Source of the DNA: Furfurilactobacillus milii
Lineage (GTDB): Bacteria > Bacillota > Bacilli > Lactobacillales > Lactobacillaceae
Reading direction: 5' to 3'
NCBI RefSeq assembly: GCF_009863985.1
Contig: NZ_WEZT01000019.1
Location: 1 to 60,594, forward strand
Length of the DNA: 60,594 nt
Program-made: the position numbers and the translations under genes
Shown here: positions 24,515 to 34,134 of the stretch, piece after piece
Numbering within the stretch: the first letter of the stretch is position 1
How the letters are laid out: the number at the start of each line of letters is the position of its first letter
The notes under the pieces: model-generated
Database searches by the model: none
Told to the model about the DNA's origin: nothing
What the model saw: only the letters and a program-made list of their open reading frames with translations

Positions 24515-26677
24515 ATGGATTTTTCAGATCCAAGTTTATATGTCAACCGGGAGCTAAGCTGGGTTGACTTCGACGACCGAGTATTGGAAGAAGCGCGTGA
24601 CAAAAATAATCCTTTGCTGGAACGAGCACGGTTTATTGGGATTACGCAAAGTAACTTAGATGAATTTTTCATGGTTCGTGTGGCCTCACTGCGGAAGATG
24701 GAAGATGTTAATTACACCAAGCCAGATGTGTCGGGGATGCAACCTAGTGAACAGCTGGAAGCAATCAGCGAAAAGGTTCATCAATTGGTTGAGAAACAAT
24801 ATAGTACGTTAAATCGGTCAATCGTGCCCCAGATGGAAACAATTGGTATTCATTTGCGTCAGTATGACGAATTGAATTCTGCTCAGGTCAGTTTCCTAAC
24901 ACAGTATTTCCGTGAAGTGTTGTACCCAGTGCTGACGCCAATGGCAGTGGATGTTTCCCGGCCATTTCCGTTTATCAGTAATAATACATTAAACATTGCT
25001 TTGCGGTTGGTTAAGAATACCAAGGATGAAGAAAGCGGCAAAAAGGAACACCGTTTTGCAACGATTCAGGTACCTGATACATTTAACCGAGTGGTTAGTT
25101 TGCCTGGCGCGAACGAGTTTATCTTGTTAGAAGAAGTCATCAAGCACTTTTTGGGTGAGTTATTTTCTGGCTTTAAAGTGAAAGAGGCGCGTGCGTACCG
25201 TGTGATTCGCGATATGGATTTTGACGTGACCGAAGAAGATGCCAGCGACCTACTAAAGGAAGTTGAACATGAACTAGCTGTTCGCGATCATACGCAAGTT
25301 ATGCGTTTGGAAATCGAAGCTGATATGTCTAAACAGTTGAGAAAACAACTGATTCACGATTTGCAGGCACGAGAAAAGGACGTTTATGACATTAAGGGTC
25401 CCATCGATTTGCGCTTTTTGAGCAAGCTGGTTAAGCAGGTGAAAGGACACAGCGAATTGATGTATCCGTCGTTCACCGGTTATATTCAACCAGCGTTGCG
25501 ACAGGATAATCTGTTTGACGAAATTAAAAAACGCGATATTTTCGTTCAGCATCCGTATGATAGTTTCGATCCAGTCGTGAAGTTTGTGCATGAAGCGGCG
25601 ACAGACCCTGACACGTTAGCCATTAAAATGACGCTGTACCGGGTTTCTTCACAATCACCAATCATTAAGTACTTGGCTCAGGCCGCACGTAATGGGAAAC
25701 AAGTTACCGTGCTTGTGGAATTAAAAGCACGTTTCGATGAAGAGAATAACGTGAAGTGGGCACAAATGCTTGAACGTGAGGGCTGTCATGTTATTTATGG
25801 ACTGGTCGGTTTAAAGACGCACTGTAAGTTACTGTTAGTCGTTCGTCAAGAACCCGACGGCATCAAACGATACATGCACATGGCAACGGGGAACTATAAC
25901 GATGTGACGGCGCACTTATATACTGACATGGGCCTGTTTACAGCAGATCCACTGATGGGCATTGACGCTTCAAACATTTTTAACATGTTGTCGGGGTTTA
26001 GCGAGCCTGATCACTTTGAACGGGTAGCTATTGCACCGACGACGTTACGTGGCTTCTTGTACGATCGCATTGATGATGAGATCGCCAACGCTAAGGCTGG
26101 TTTACCGGCGGCCATCAAGATGAAGATGAATTCACTGTCCGACAAAGGTATGATTGAGAAATTATATGAAGCCTCGGCCGCTGGGGTTAAAATAAGCCTG
26201 ATTGTCCGCGGTATCGTATGTTTAAAGGTCGGTGTGCCTGGTGTATCTGATAACATTACCGTTCATTCGATCGTTGGCCGCTTGCTGGAACACAGCCGTA
26301 TCTATGACTTTTATGCGAATGGCGAGCATCAATTGTACTTATCATCAGCTGATCTGATGACACGTAATATTAGCCGTCGGGTAGAATTACTCTTTCCGAT
26401 TCTCCAAGATGATATTAAGGAACGGGTAGGCCACATTTATGATCAAATGTGGCATGATAATGTCAAAACGCGCGTGTTACATGCGGATGGTACGTGGCAA
26501 AAGGTGGACCGGCGTGGTTTGGCACCATTAGATGTTCAGGATAGCTTGATCAAAGAGGCAGCTCGTAAGTCTCAGGCAGATGCTAAGCTGGCAACTAGTC
26601 AACCGCAGACGCCATTCGTACCGCTGATGCGGCCTTTGGATGAAGTGGCTACTGATGACGATTCTGATGACGAGTAA
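24515..26677 (+). CDS. ppk1: Polyphosphate kinase 1
   Basis: 720 residues, full length. It polymerises ATP gamma-phosphate into polyphosphate at the membrane. The N domain opens with PSLYVNRELSWVDFDDRVLEEA, then the head domain, then two phospholipase-D-like catalytic domains. The autophosphorylated His is near residue 436 in GLKTHCKLLLVV. The following YMHMATGNYN and the late LLEHSRIYDFYANG motifs are intact. The ATG at 24515 follows GGAGGG; an upstream start at 24473 lacks the family pattern. It sits between two PPX-type genes in one transcription direction. Confidence 0.95.
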   Translation: MDFSDPSLYVNRELSWVDFDDRVLEEARDKNNPLLERARFIGITQSNLDEFFMVRVASLRKMEDVNYTKPDVSGMQPSEQLEAISEKVHQLVEKQYSTLNRSIVPQMETIGIHLRQYDELNSAQVSFLTQYFREVLYPVLTPMAVDVSRPFPFISNNTLNIALRLVKNTKDEESGKKEHRFATIQVPDTFNRVVSLPGANEFILLEEVIKHFLGELFSGFKVKEARAYRVIRDMDFDVTEEDASDLLKEVEHELAVRDHTQVMRLEIEADMSKQLRKQLIHDLQAREKDVYDIKGPIDLRFLSKLVKQVKGHSELMYPSFTGYIQPALRQDNLFDEIKKRDIFVQHPYDSFDPVVKFVHEAATDPDTLAIKMTLYRVSSQSPIIKYLAQAARNGKQVTVLVELKARFDEENNVKWAQMLEREGCHVIYGLVGLKTHCKLLLVVRQEPDGIKRYMHMATGNYNDVTAHLYTDMGLFTADPLMGIDASNIFNMLSGFSEPDHFERVAIAPTTLRGFLYDRIDDEIANAKAGLPAAIKMKMNSLSDKGMIEKLYEASAAGVKISLIVRGIVCLKVGVPGVSDNITVHSIVGRLLEHSRIYDFYANGEHQLYLSSADLMTRNISRRVELLFPILQDDIKERVGHIYDQMWHDNVKTRVLHADGTWQKVDRRGLAPLDVQDSLIKEAARKSQADAKLATSQPQTPFVPLMRPLDEVATDDDSDDE

Positions 26678-26719
26678 CTTGAGATTAAATGTTGAGCGAG
26701 TTTGATAAGGAGGGCAATT

Positions 26720-27736
26720 GTGGAAAATTTTGCGGTCATTGATTTAGGCTCCAATTCGTGTCGGATGACAGTTACGGAAATCAACGACGATGGTAGCTTT
26801 AAACGTAGCCAAATGAGCAAACAGTTTGTCCGTTTGTCAGAAGACATGGGACAGTCTGGCGCGTTACAACAGGCGCCAATGGATCGAACCATTGAAGCAC
26901 TGAAGGGCTTTTATGAAGAATATTCACAACTCCCCAATCTAACGCTAAAGGCTGTGGCAACGGCGGCGGTCCGCAATGCATCCAATCAAAAGGCGTTTTT
27001 GGATCGGGTACGTTCAGAGGTTCATGGCTTAAACATTGAAGTGATCTCCGGTACGGAAGAAGCGCATTACGACTATCTAGGCGTGATCAATACGTTACCC
27101 GTGACTAACTGCGTCATTATGGATACCGGTGGTGCTTCTTGTGAATTGGTTTTGGTTCAAAACGGACGGGAACAAAATTTAGTGAGTTTGCCATTTGGTT
27201 CAGTCAACTTGTCGGAAACCTTTTTAAAGCACGGCTTGGATCAGCTCGCTGCAGTTGACTTATTTAGACTGTCGACAGCCGTTCAACGATTATTCAATGG
27301 ACTGTGGTGGCTGCAACGGGGACAGAATTTACCGCTCGTCGCATTGGGCGGTTCAAACCGAACCTTGGCAAAGATTCGGCGAAAACAAAAGAATGTGGCC
27401 GACTTTGAGGATATTCATGGTTTTCGCATGAGCGTTTCCGAAGTTGACAATGTTTACGCAGAAATTATTGAACATAACTTGGCGGAGCGAAAGGCTATTC
27501 CTGGTCTCTCAAAGGATCGCGCAGATATTATTGCGGCAGGGATTACGCCAATTGTTACAATTATGCGATTCTTGGATGCCGGCCGTGTTATTTTCTCGGA
27601 GAATGGAGTTCGTGAAGGCATTTTGTATGAACATCTTGATCAGTTGCGGGCTAAAGGGAAAATTGGCAATAAAAAGGATAATATTTCCAACACCAAAAAG
27701 AATGCCGGTAGCCGCAAGAAAGCTGACAAAAAATGA
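26720..27736 (+). CDS. ppx: Exopolyphosphatase, PPX/GppA family
   Basis: 338 residues, the short PPX form without an HD domain. All motifs are canonical: VIDLGSNSCRM (phosphate 1), ATAAVRNASN, ISGTEEAHYDYLG with the catalytic Glu, VIMDTGGASCELVLV (phosphate 2) and ALGGSNRTLAKI. It releases terminal phosphate from polyphosphate or hydrolyses pppGpp. The start is GTG at 26720, eight bases after AGGAGGG. The C-terminus is a Lys/Asn-rich tail of about 30 residues. Its stop overlaps the next ATG by 4 bases. Confidence 0.92.
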   Translation: MENFAVIDLGSNSCRMTVTEINDDGSFKRSQMSKQFVRLSEDMGQSGALQQAPMDRTIEALKGFYEEYSQLPNLTLKAVATAAVRNASNQKAFLDRVRSEVHGLNIEVISGTEEAHYDYLGVINTLPVTNCVIMDTGGASCELVLVQNGREQNLVSLPFGSVNLSETFLKHGLDQLAAVDLFRLSTAVQRLFNGLWWLQRGQNLPLVALGGSNRTLAKIRRKQKNVADFEDIHGFRMSVSEVDNVYAEIIEHNLAERKAIPGLSKDRADIIAAGITPIVTIMRFLDAGRVIFSENGVREGILYEHLDQLRAKGKIGNKKDNISNTKKNAGSRKKADKK

Positions 27737-28122
27737 GTGCGTTTGAAATTGATCATTTTGTCCTTACGGTGGCCAATGTTGAGCGGAGCGTGAAATTTTA
27801 TCGGGACCGGTTAGGATTGACCATTGAACAATTTGAGGATGGTCGGACAGCGATTCGATTGTCTACGCATCAGAAAATTAATCTTCAGATAAAAGCCCAT
27901 CCTCATTTACCGGTAGCTGCGCAGCCGACGTTTGGTAGCAGTGACTTTTGTCTCATGACGGATAAGACACCGAACGCTTTAGTCACATGGGCAGAGCAGC
28001 AACATTTAATTATCGAAACTGGTCCTGTGGTGCGCCACGGTGCAAGGGGGACGATGACATCTTTATATGTTCGTGACCCGGATCAAAACTTGGTGGAGCT
28101 AGCGGCTGTGGGAACGTTGTAG
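27733..28122 (+). CDS. VOC-family (glyoxalase/bleomycin resistance-like) protein
   Basis: 129 residues with one VOC beta-alpha module pair. It starts FEIDHFVLTVANVERSVKFYRDRLGL, with His at residue 7 as a likely metal ligand, and ends SLYVRDPDQNLVELAA with the C-terminal Glu ligand. The substrate is unknown. It is translationally coupled to ppx (ATGA overlap) and ends the polyphosphate operon. Confidence 0.8.
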   Translation: MSAFEIDHFVLTVANVERSVKFYRDRLGLTIEQFEDGRTAIRLSTHQKINLQIKAHPHLPVAAQPTFGSSDFCLMTDKTPNALVTWAEQQHLIIETGPVVRHGARGTMTSLYVRDPDQNLVELAAVGTL

Positions 28123-28166
28123 TCGTTTCCAGCGGGACCTATCGCAGAAACGCCATCAAGAATAAG

Positions 28167-28236
28167 AAAAGAGTGGCAACTTAACGTAACTAACAGTTTA
28201 TCAATTCGTTAGTTAAGCTAAGTCGCCACTCTTTTT
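28167..28236. terminator. Bidirectional intrinsic terminator
   Basis: AAAAGAGTGGC and GCCACTCTTTTT with further inner pairing form a long hairpin between the convergent polyphosphate operon and the DUF4811/MFS operon. Confidence 0.85.
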
Positions 28237-28245
28237 AAATGTTTT

Positions 28246-28938
28246 TTATTTTAGTTGCGCTTTAATTACGGCGATTGTTGTCTTCTGAATCAACGCAGAA
28301 CGTTTTGCAGCAGACATTTTAGGATCTTTTTTAACGGCCTGAGCTACCTGTTCAGTAACCTTTGCCTTAATCGCTTGTTGTTGGGCAGGTGATTTCATAA
28401 CTTTGGCAAGTTGTTTTGCCTCAGTGGTGCTAAGACTTAACCACGTTTGTGGCAAACGGAATGTGTAATCACGATGGGAAACACGGTTTTGCTCGCCAGA
28501 AAAGGCAAACAGCGCATGTTGCCAATCGTTACGATATTGCCAACGAGTGGTGGTTACGGTTAAAGTTGCCTGATCGCTCGTCGTTGTTTTTAGTTTAGAG
28601 CTGACATGCTTAGTTGGTACTGCCTGCGGTTGGGCTTGCGATGTGTTGGTCCGGTACAGATAGACCTTTTCTGTCCCATTGCCTAATGGTTGATAGAGAA
28701 AGACATTAGGCACACTAGCTGGTTGATTCGGAATACTGGAGACCAACGTTGATGTCGTCCGTTGATGCGTTTTTATCATGCCGTACTGAAAATTGTCGTT
28801 TGCAATCAGTAAACCAATCATGCCCAAGAATAAAATTAGGAAAACACCAATTAGCCAGCGGCGTAATTGATGACCATTGAGAAGCACGACGGCCCAAAAT
28901 AACCCAAGCGTTGCAATAATTAATGTGATAATGACCAT
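28246..28938 (-). CDS. DUF4811 membrane-anchored protein
   Basis: 230 residues. Two N-terminal membrane segments (about 1-18 and 27-46) are followed by an extracytoplasmic beta-rich domain with NVFLYQPLGNGTEKVYLYRT, and a C-terminal helical stretch with repeated Ala/Lys/Gln. DUF4811 proteins are typically found next to DHA2-type exporters in lactobacilli, as here, and may assist them. Its ATG overlaps the transporter stop by one base (TAATG), implying coupling. Confidence 0.75.
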   Translation of the reverse strand: MVIITLIIATLGLFWAVVLLNGHQLRRWLIGVFLILFLGMIGLLIANDNFQYGMIKTHQRTTSTLVSSIPNQPASVPNVFLYQPLGNGTEKVYLYRTNTSQAQPQAVPTKHVSSKLKTTTSDQATLTVTTTRWQYRNDWQHALFAFSGEQNRVSHRDYTFRLPQTWLSLSTTEAKQLAKVMKSPAQQQAIKAKVTEQVAQAVKKDPKMSAAKRSALIQKTTIAVIKAQLK

Positions 28939-30407
28939 TATCCACGCCTCCTTAAGTTACCTGGTTTAATGCGGAAGGCTAGTACGAGGCCAATTAATGC
29001 AAAGATCGTTGCGGTAAGGAAGGCCGCATGATACCCCGCTAGTGTTGCGGATAAAGCATGTGTTCCGTAAGTAAGGGGCGTGCTGTGCAGCAACGACTTA
29101 GCTGGCATGTTTGAGTTGGTCACGTTTGTTAACACGGAAATGAGGATGGCCGTTCCCATTGACGAGAAGACCTGACGCCCGGTGTTGTTAACAGATGTTC
29201 CGTGACTCATGAGGCTTAATGGTAAAGCGTTCATGCCAGTGGTTGTCACTGGCATCATGACCATTGAGATTCCAAACATCCGGATGGTGTACAGGATGGT
29301 AACGAAGATAATCGGTGTTGTTTCCGTCAATGTGACGAAGAACGCTGTTCCAATCGTCAGTAAGAACATCCCAGTAATTGCCAAACGTCGTGCGCCAATG
29401 CGGTCGAAGATGCGACCGGTAATGGGAGTCATGATTCCCATCATTAACGCTCCGGGCAACAGAATCAATCCAGAATGAAAGGCTGATTCACCACGAACTG
29501 TTTGAATATAGAGCGGTACCACCATTTCGGCGCCCATCATGGCCATGTTAACAACGGCCACTTCAATTACAGACAGGGTATAAATCGGTGATTTGAACAC
29601 CCGTAGTTGCAGTAGCGGATTTTCAATTGTCAGTGATCGCCAAATGAATAAGCCAACGAAAATAATCCCGACAATCAGTGTGATATACACTTTTGGTGCA
29701 GTCCATGAGCTAGCCCCAACACTACTGAATGCGTAAAGCATGCTCCCGAAACCGATTGTGGACAGTGCGACGGATATCCAATCTGCGCTGGTCTTCTTGG
29801 TTGGAAAAATCTTGCGCATGGTGAAAATGGCAAGAGTGAAAACGATGACTGGGAATGGCAAGATGACGACGAACAATGCTCGCCAAGAGTAGTTCAGCAA
29901 TAACCATCCAGACAAGGTAGGTCCAATAGCAGGTGCTAATCCGATAACAATTCCAGCCAAGCCCATTGCTGAGCCACGACGCTCAGGCGGGAAAATTGTC
30001 AGCATCGTTGTTTGAAACGTCGGTGCGGTGATTCCAACAGCGACGGCTTCAATCAAACGGCCGGCTAGAAGCACGCCAAACGTCGGCGCAATCATACAAA
30101 TAAAGGTTCCAACAAAGAAAATGGCCATCGCGGTTAAGTACAGTGCTTTGGAACTATACCGTTGCAGAAGAAATGCAGAAATAGGGATGGTAATGCCCAT
30201 CGCTAACATGAATCCGGTAGTCAACCACTGAACGGAATCGGCGTCGATATTGAACGTGCGCATTAGGGTTGGAAATGCGGTGGTCAGGGTCGTCTGCACG
30301 ATAAATGTGCTAAATGTCCCGATGAGCATTGTGATGATGAGAAGCAAACGGTTATAAGGTTTGCCATTGGCATCAACCACTTTAAATTCGGATGATGAAT
30401 TGGACAC
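28938..30407 (-). CDS. DHA2-family MFS multidrug exporter
   Basis: 489 residues with about 14 membrane segments, typical of drug:H+ antiporter family 2. Motifs include the DHA2 motif C-like region (GLAPAIGPTLSGWLL, about residues 158-172) and LTTGFMLAMGITIPISAFLLQRYSSKALYL early on. The GTG start at 30407 is chosen because AAGGAGG lies 8 bases ahead; 35 further codons upstream are open but Cys/His-rich and unlike a transporter. It is the first gene of the pair with DUF4811. The substrate is unknown. Confidence 0.85.
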   Translation of the reverse strand: MSNSSSEFKVVDANGKPYNRLLLIITMLIGTFSTFIVQTTLTTAFPTLMRTFNIDADSVQWLTTGFMLAMGITIPISAFLLQRYSSKALYLTAMAIFFVGTFICMIAPTFGVLLAGRLIEAVAVGITAPTFQTTMLTIFPPERRGSAMGLAGIVIGLAPAIGPTLSGWLLLNYSWRALFVVILPFPVIVFTLAIFTMRKIFPTKKTSADWISVALSTIGFGSMLYAFSSVGASSWTAPKVYITLIVGIIFVGLFIWRSLTIENPLLQLRVFKSPIYTLSVIEVAVVNMAMMGAEMVVPLYIQTVRGESAFHSGLILLPGALMMGIMTPITGRIFDRIGARRLAITGMFLLTIGTAFFVTLTETTPIIFVTILYTIRMFGISMVMMPVTTTGMNALPLSLMSHGTSVNNTGRQVFSSMGTAILISVLTNVTNSNMPAKSLLHSTPLTYGTHALSATLAGYHAAFLTATIFALIGLVLAFRIKPGNLRRRG

Positions 30408-30421
30408 GAAAAAGCCTCCTT

Positions 30422-30470
30422 GTGAACAACGTTTATGTAAACAATTATAAAAATCGTTTTGACAATGAAA
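30422..30470 (-). promoter_or_regulatory. Putative promoter and palindrome ahead of the DHA2 exporter
   Basis: On the minus strand TTTCAT is followed after 16 bases by TATAAT. Immediately downstream is GTTTACATAAAC, an inverted repeat GTTTA-N2-TAAAC that would suit a dimeric repressor. The rest of the divergent region to 30644 shows no other clear signal. Confidence 0.4.
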
Positions 30471-30644
30471 TAGATAAGTGACACTAACGAAGACAGTGAT
30501 TGCCTCAGTCAATTATGAAGTTGGCACAGTCAGACACGTTAGCGCTAAAATAGATTGAAACATACATTCGAAATGATGAAAGTCCAAACGAAAATTATAC
30601 GCCATTTACTGAAAAAATGTTAGTAAGAGGGCCGGAGGCAGATC

Positions 30645-31352
30645 GTGACAACAATGACCACTATGATGAATCAATTAAAACGCAATCGTTTATTTTGGCT
30701 ACTATGCGCTTGTGCCATCGTATTGCCGCTTGGTCTCACGAGCTGGCTAGCGTCATTACGTGGTGTTGAGTTTGCAACGGTTGTGCCAATATTAGCGCAA
30801 ACACGCGTTTTTGTGTTCTTTTTATCATGGGTTGTGCCTGGCATTTTACTTAGCCTGGCAAAAAAGGAAAATGGCAATGTGACGGGCAAACACCGCTGGC
30901 AAAACGTCTTTTTAATGACGCTTTGTGTTGATATAGCATTGATGGTCGTTAATCAAGTGACATTACTAACTACTGGAACACTATTTTTAGGACACACCGT
31001 TGCCTTTCCTTGGCAACAATACTGGCAAATGCAATTAGGTCTGTTCCCACTGATAGCAAGCGGTCAGGTGATTTATGAAGTCATTGGCATTCATAAGGCA
31101 AGCTACACGGCGACAATGTGGTGGTCGCTAGCCGCGACATTTGGGTTAACCTTTTTTATTGCCGTTGGACGGTTAATGTTTGACTGGTCGCAGCAATTAC
31201 GATTAATATCAGTATTTAGTTTAGTGAGCGCGGGCTACTGGAACACTTGGAATCAGGTATTGGCGAGTTGGATTAGCAGTGTGATTACTTGTGTATTGGC
31301 AGTAGTAATTAGTTACTATTGGCTCGGCAGGCACGAGCATTCGTCAAAGTAG
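30645..31352 (+). CDS. Polytopic membrane protein, unknown function
   Basis: 235 residues with about six hydrophobic segments, rich in Trp. I do not recognise the family. It starts at GTG (30645) with GGAGG seven bases ahead; an in-frame ATG occurs four codons later. It is followed after 45 bases by the alpha/beta hydrolase gene in the same direction, so the two may be an operon. Confidence 0.65.
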   Translation: MTTMTTMMNQLKRNRLFWLLCACAIVLPLGLTSWLASLRGVEFATVVPILAQTRVFVFFLSWVVPGILLSLAKKENGNVTGKHRWQNVFLMTLCVDIALMVVNQVTLLTTGTLFLGHTVAFPWQQYWQMQLGLFPLIASGQVIYEVIGIHKASYTATMWWSLAATFGLTFFIAVGRLMFDWSQQLRLISVFSLVSAGYWNTWNQVLASWISSVITCVLAVVISYYWLGRHEHSSK

Positions 31353-31397
31353 TGTTCAAACGGCAATGGTGCCGCACTCAGGGATTGGAGATTGACA

Positions 31398-32348
31398 GTG
31401 AAAAAGAGAACAATGGTCAGTTTGGCAGCGCCGTTTGTGATTGCAACAGGCGTTGCCGGCATTTCAGAACAACTGTATCGGTACGCCTTCAACCGCGTAA
31501 ACAAGGTTCCTGAAACTTCGAAGGAAAAGCAGAAATATGCAGATGCCTACTACGGCTATGTTGACTGGCTACGTAATCAGCCAACGCAGGCTTGGCATTT
31601 GCACGAAGATGATGCTGCGCGTAAATTAGCAGCTACTTATTTAGCAGCTGATGTGCAAACGACGGACACGGTGATCATTTCACACGGTTACAAGGGCAAC
31701 GGCGAGACGATGGCCAACTACGCGAAAATGTTTCATGAGTTAGGGTATAACGTATTGTTGCCAGATGATCGGGCGCATGGCCGCTCAGCAGGTCGCTACA
31801 TTACGTTTGGCTGGCTGGACCGCTTGGATTATTTGGATTGGATTCAGCGCATTATCAAAGAAACTGGTCAGGATGCGCGGATTGTCTTGTTTGGTGTGTC
31901 GATGGGCGGCGCCACGGTTGAGATGATGAGTGGGGAAGCCCTCCCAGAGCAGGTACGTTGTATCATTGCGGATTGTGGTTATTCCAGCATTGACGACGAG
32001 TTGGTGTACTTGCTCAAACGGAATTTCCATCTACCAAAATACCCGTTTTTGCCAGCGGTGAACGCAATCAATCGACGCAAACAAGGGTTTAGTCTGACGC
32101 AGGTTTCATCGGCCGAGCAACTCAAACATAATCGCCGGCCAATTTTCTTCATTCATGGTGAAAAAGATATTTTCGTTCCTGCGGAAATGCTGGCAGCCAA
32201 TTATGATGCGACTCAGGGTCCAAAGGAAAAGTGGATCGTGAAAGATGCGACACATGCTGAAAGTTTCTGGATTGATCCAGAGGCCTATCAACAACATGTC
32301 AAACAATTTCTCGATCAGTATTTGACCTATCGATTGCCACAAGAATAA
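31398..32348 (+). CDS. Alpha/beta hydrolase, membrane-anchored
   Basis: About 316 residues. An N-terminal hydrophobic segment (residues 6-22) likely anchors the enzyme outside or at the membrane. The hydrolase core has the oxyanion HGYKGNGETM (about 100), DDRAHGRSAG (about 126), the nucleophile elbow GVSMGG (about 169, Ser), and the catalytic His in DATHAESFW near the C-terminus; the acid is probably the Asp of GEKDIFVP. It is probably an esterase/lipase-like protein. GTG at 31398 is preferred over TTG at 31392 since GGAG lies seven bases before it. Confidence 0.8.
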   Translation: MKKRTMVSLAAPFVIATGVAGISEQLYRYAFNRVNKVPETSKEKQKYADAYYGYVDWLRNQPTQAWHLHEDDAARKLAATYLAADVQTTDTVIISHGYKGNGETMANYAKMFHELGYNVLLPDDRAHGRSAGRYITFGWLDRLDYLDWIQRIIKETGQDARIVLFGVSMGGATVEMMSGEALPEQVRCIIADCGYSSIDDELVYLLKRNFHLPKYPFLPAVNAINRRKQGFSLTQVSSAEQLKHNRRPIFFIHGEKDIFVPAEMLAANYDATQGPKEKWIVKDATHAESFWIDPEAYQQHVKQFLDQYLTYRLPQE

Positions 32349-32399
32349 TTGTTGGCTAGGTTATTGCTTAACGATAGATATGTGGCCATTGTCTAATTT

Positions 32400-32450
32400 A
32401 AAACGCTTCATCCCGCCATTTTTTTGTGACGACGGGATGAAGCGTTTTTG
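32400..32450. terminator. Bidirectional intrinsic terminator
   Basis: AAAACGCTTCATCCCG and CGGGATGAAGCGTTTTT pair perfectly around a 17-base loop, between the hydrolase and the ABC exporter operon. Confidence 0.9.
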
Positions 32451-32511
32451 TGTTCAGCGTAGCGGGAGACGGCTAGATGAGTTATAGTCTTTTTTCTTTT
32501 ACATTTAAGAG

Positions 32512-34134
32512 TTAGTTGGCACTATTCAGATCACGCAACTGATATCCAATCAATCCTACAACAAATAAAACTGCGGCTATCCCGGTTTGCCACCAGAATA
32601 CAGACCAGTTCAGCGACGAAGCGGGCACATGACCAATGAATCCAAACGGAGACAATCTAGTTGCCCACTGAGGTAGATTAAATAAGCGACCGAAGTAGTT
32701 CATCACAAAGGTTGCGCCAAGGTAGAGCCAAACAAGGCTGCGTAGTTTAGGCAGCCAACCAACGAGGAGTGCACCGGCACCTAAGAAAATGAGCAGTGGT
32801 GAGATGTTGGCGAGTAAACCATGAATAAACAATTTGTTGGCTAGTGGATGATTAAGAGCCATGTTAGCCGCAACGGCCAAACCACCAACGGCTGCCACAA
32901 GTGCTAATAAACTGGTGACGATGCCCCAAAGGCTGAGGACCAGGTTAAGTCGGAAACGGGAAACAGGACGGGCATGCAACATTTCAAGCAGCCCCCGTTG
33001 TTCATCAGTAGCGATTCGATAAATAATTTGTAAACCGGGAATGATTGCGCAAACCGTGAAAATGATCATTAACAGGGCAATAAATGATTTTAAAACTTGA
33101 GCAGTGGCCAACACGGCAGTATGAGGATCAGCTAATAGTTTTACCGTAATTGGATTCGACTTGAGAATGTCAGCAACGGTGTTAAAAACGGAACCGTACA
33201 TTGCCCCAAAAATAAAGAGACCAATTACCCAGGCTAGGATAGTATTGCGCTCTAACCGACCCACTAGTGAAACTGGTCCGCGAAGAAGGGGGCTGGCATG
33301 ACGCCGACCAGGTCGGGTGGCCAAAATGCCGGCGTTAAGATCACGGCGTGCGCGCAGCATGATTGCGAGGGCCGTTAAAACGACAATAGTGATCAGCATT
33401 AACATGGCCGGAAGCCAATTATTGCTACGGTACGTTTGCAACTTTTCTACCCACCCTAATGGAGAAAGCCATGTGTAGCGGGGATGGGAAACATCGGTTA
33501 ACATGCGTCCCAGATAGACAATGCCAAAAAGCAGATAGGCGAGACTTGTTGCGGCACGGCTACTGGATGTTAGTTGTGCACAAACGACGGCGAGTAGTCC
33601 AAACATCAGACCGCTGAGGCCAAGGGTGACACCAAGAACGAGATTGCCACCCGTATTTGTGCCATTTAAACCAGCAACCTGCAGGCCGCCTGAGTAAAGT
33701 AATGCTAACAGGCCGTTTGCAACCACCAGTTCACTAATTGCTGCCATCATCGTGGCATAAGGGTCAACATAGCGCGCTGACACTAGTTCCGTCACACCGC
33801 TATCTTCATCACCACGTGTCAGTGCAATGGCTAATGAATAGTTCATAATGACCCCGAAAATGGCCATAAACACCGTCATTTCACCAGCAAAGACATCAGC
33901 GGAACTGTACGGGCCATGGGGGAGACGGCCAAAAAGTGAAATCATTGCCGGCGTATTTAACGTTGCCGTAATTTTTTCAATGGCGGTTTTGCTACCGTAC
34001 AGATTATTGAACTTGGCAGCAATGCTTGCGAATAAGCCTCCCAGTGCAATCAGCCAGATCAACAACTTAAGCCAATCGCGCCGGAGATTGATCCGCAATA
34101 TTTGGCCTGTTTGAAAGAACGGTTGTTTAGGCAT
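32512..34134 (-). CDS. ABC transporter permease (drug/antibiotic exporter type)
   Basis: 540 residues with about 12 membrane segments in two similar halves, like YhgE/polyketide-exporter permeases of the ABC-2 group. Each half has a leading amphipathic stretch and a conserved segment (GEDSGVTELVSARYVD in the first, DEQRGLLEMLHARPVSR in the second). The ATG at 34134 is chosen: GGGAG lies nine bases upstream, and the ATG at 34143 is too near it. It overlaps the ATPase gene by 8 bases, so the subunits are coupled. Confidence 0.82.
   Translation of the reverse strand: MPKQPFFQTGQILRINLRRDWLKLLIWLIALGGLFASIAAKFNNLYGSKTAIEKITATLNTPAMISLFGRLPHGPYSSADVFAGEMTVFMAIFGVIMNYSLAIALTRGDEDSGVTELVSARYVDPYATMMAAISELVVANGLLALLYSGGLQVAGLNGTNTGGNLVLGVTLGLSGLMFGLLAVVCAQLTSSSRAATSLAYLLFGIVYLGRMLTDVSHPRYTWLSPLGWVEKLQTYRSNNWLPAMLMLITIVVLTALAIMLRARRDLNAGILATRPGRRHASPLLRGPVSLVGRLERNTILAWVIGLFIFGAMYGSVFNTVADILKSNPITVKLLADPHTAVLATAQVLKSFIALLMIIFTVCAIIPGLQIIYRIATDEQRGLLEMLHARPVSRFRLNLVLSLWGIVTSLLALVAAVGGLAVAANMALNHPLANKLFIHGLLANISPLLIFLGAGALLVGWLPKLRSLVWLYLGATFVMNYFGRLFNLPQWATRLSPFGFIGHVPASSLNWSVFWWQTGIAAVLFVVGLIGYQLRDLNSAN

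Noticed and set aside
28120-28165. Short hairpin with GGGACC after the VOC gene, reminiscent of element R
   Set aside because: Only a few bases match; no P1, P3 or P4 and no second box.
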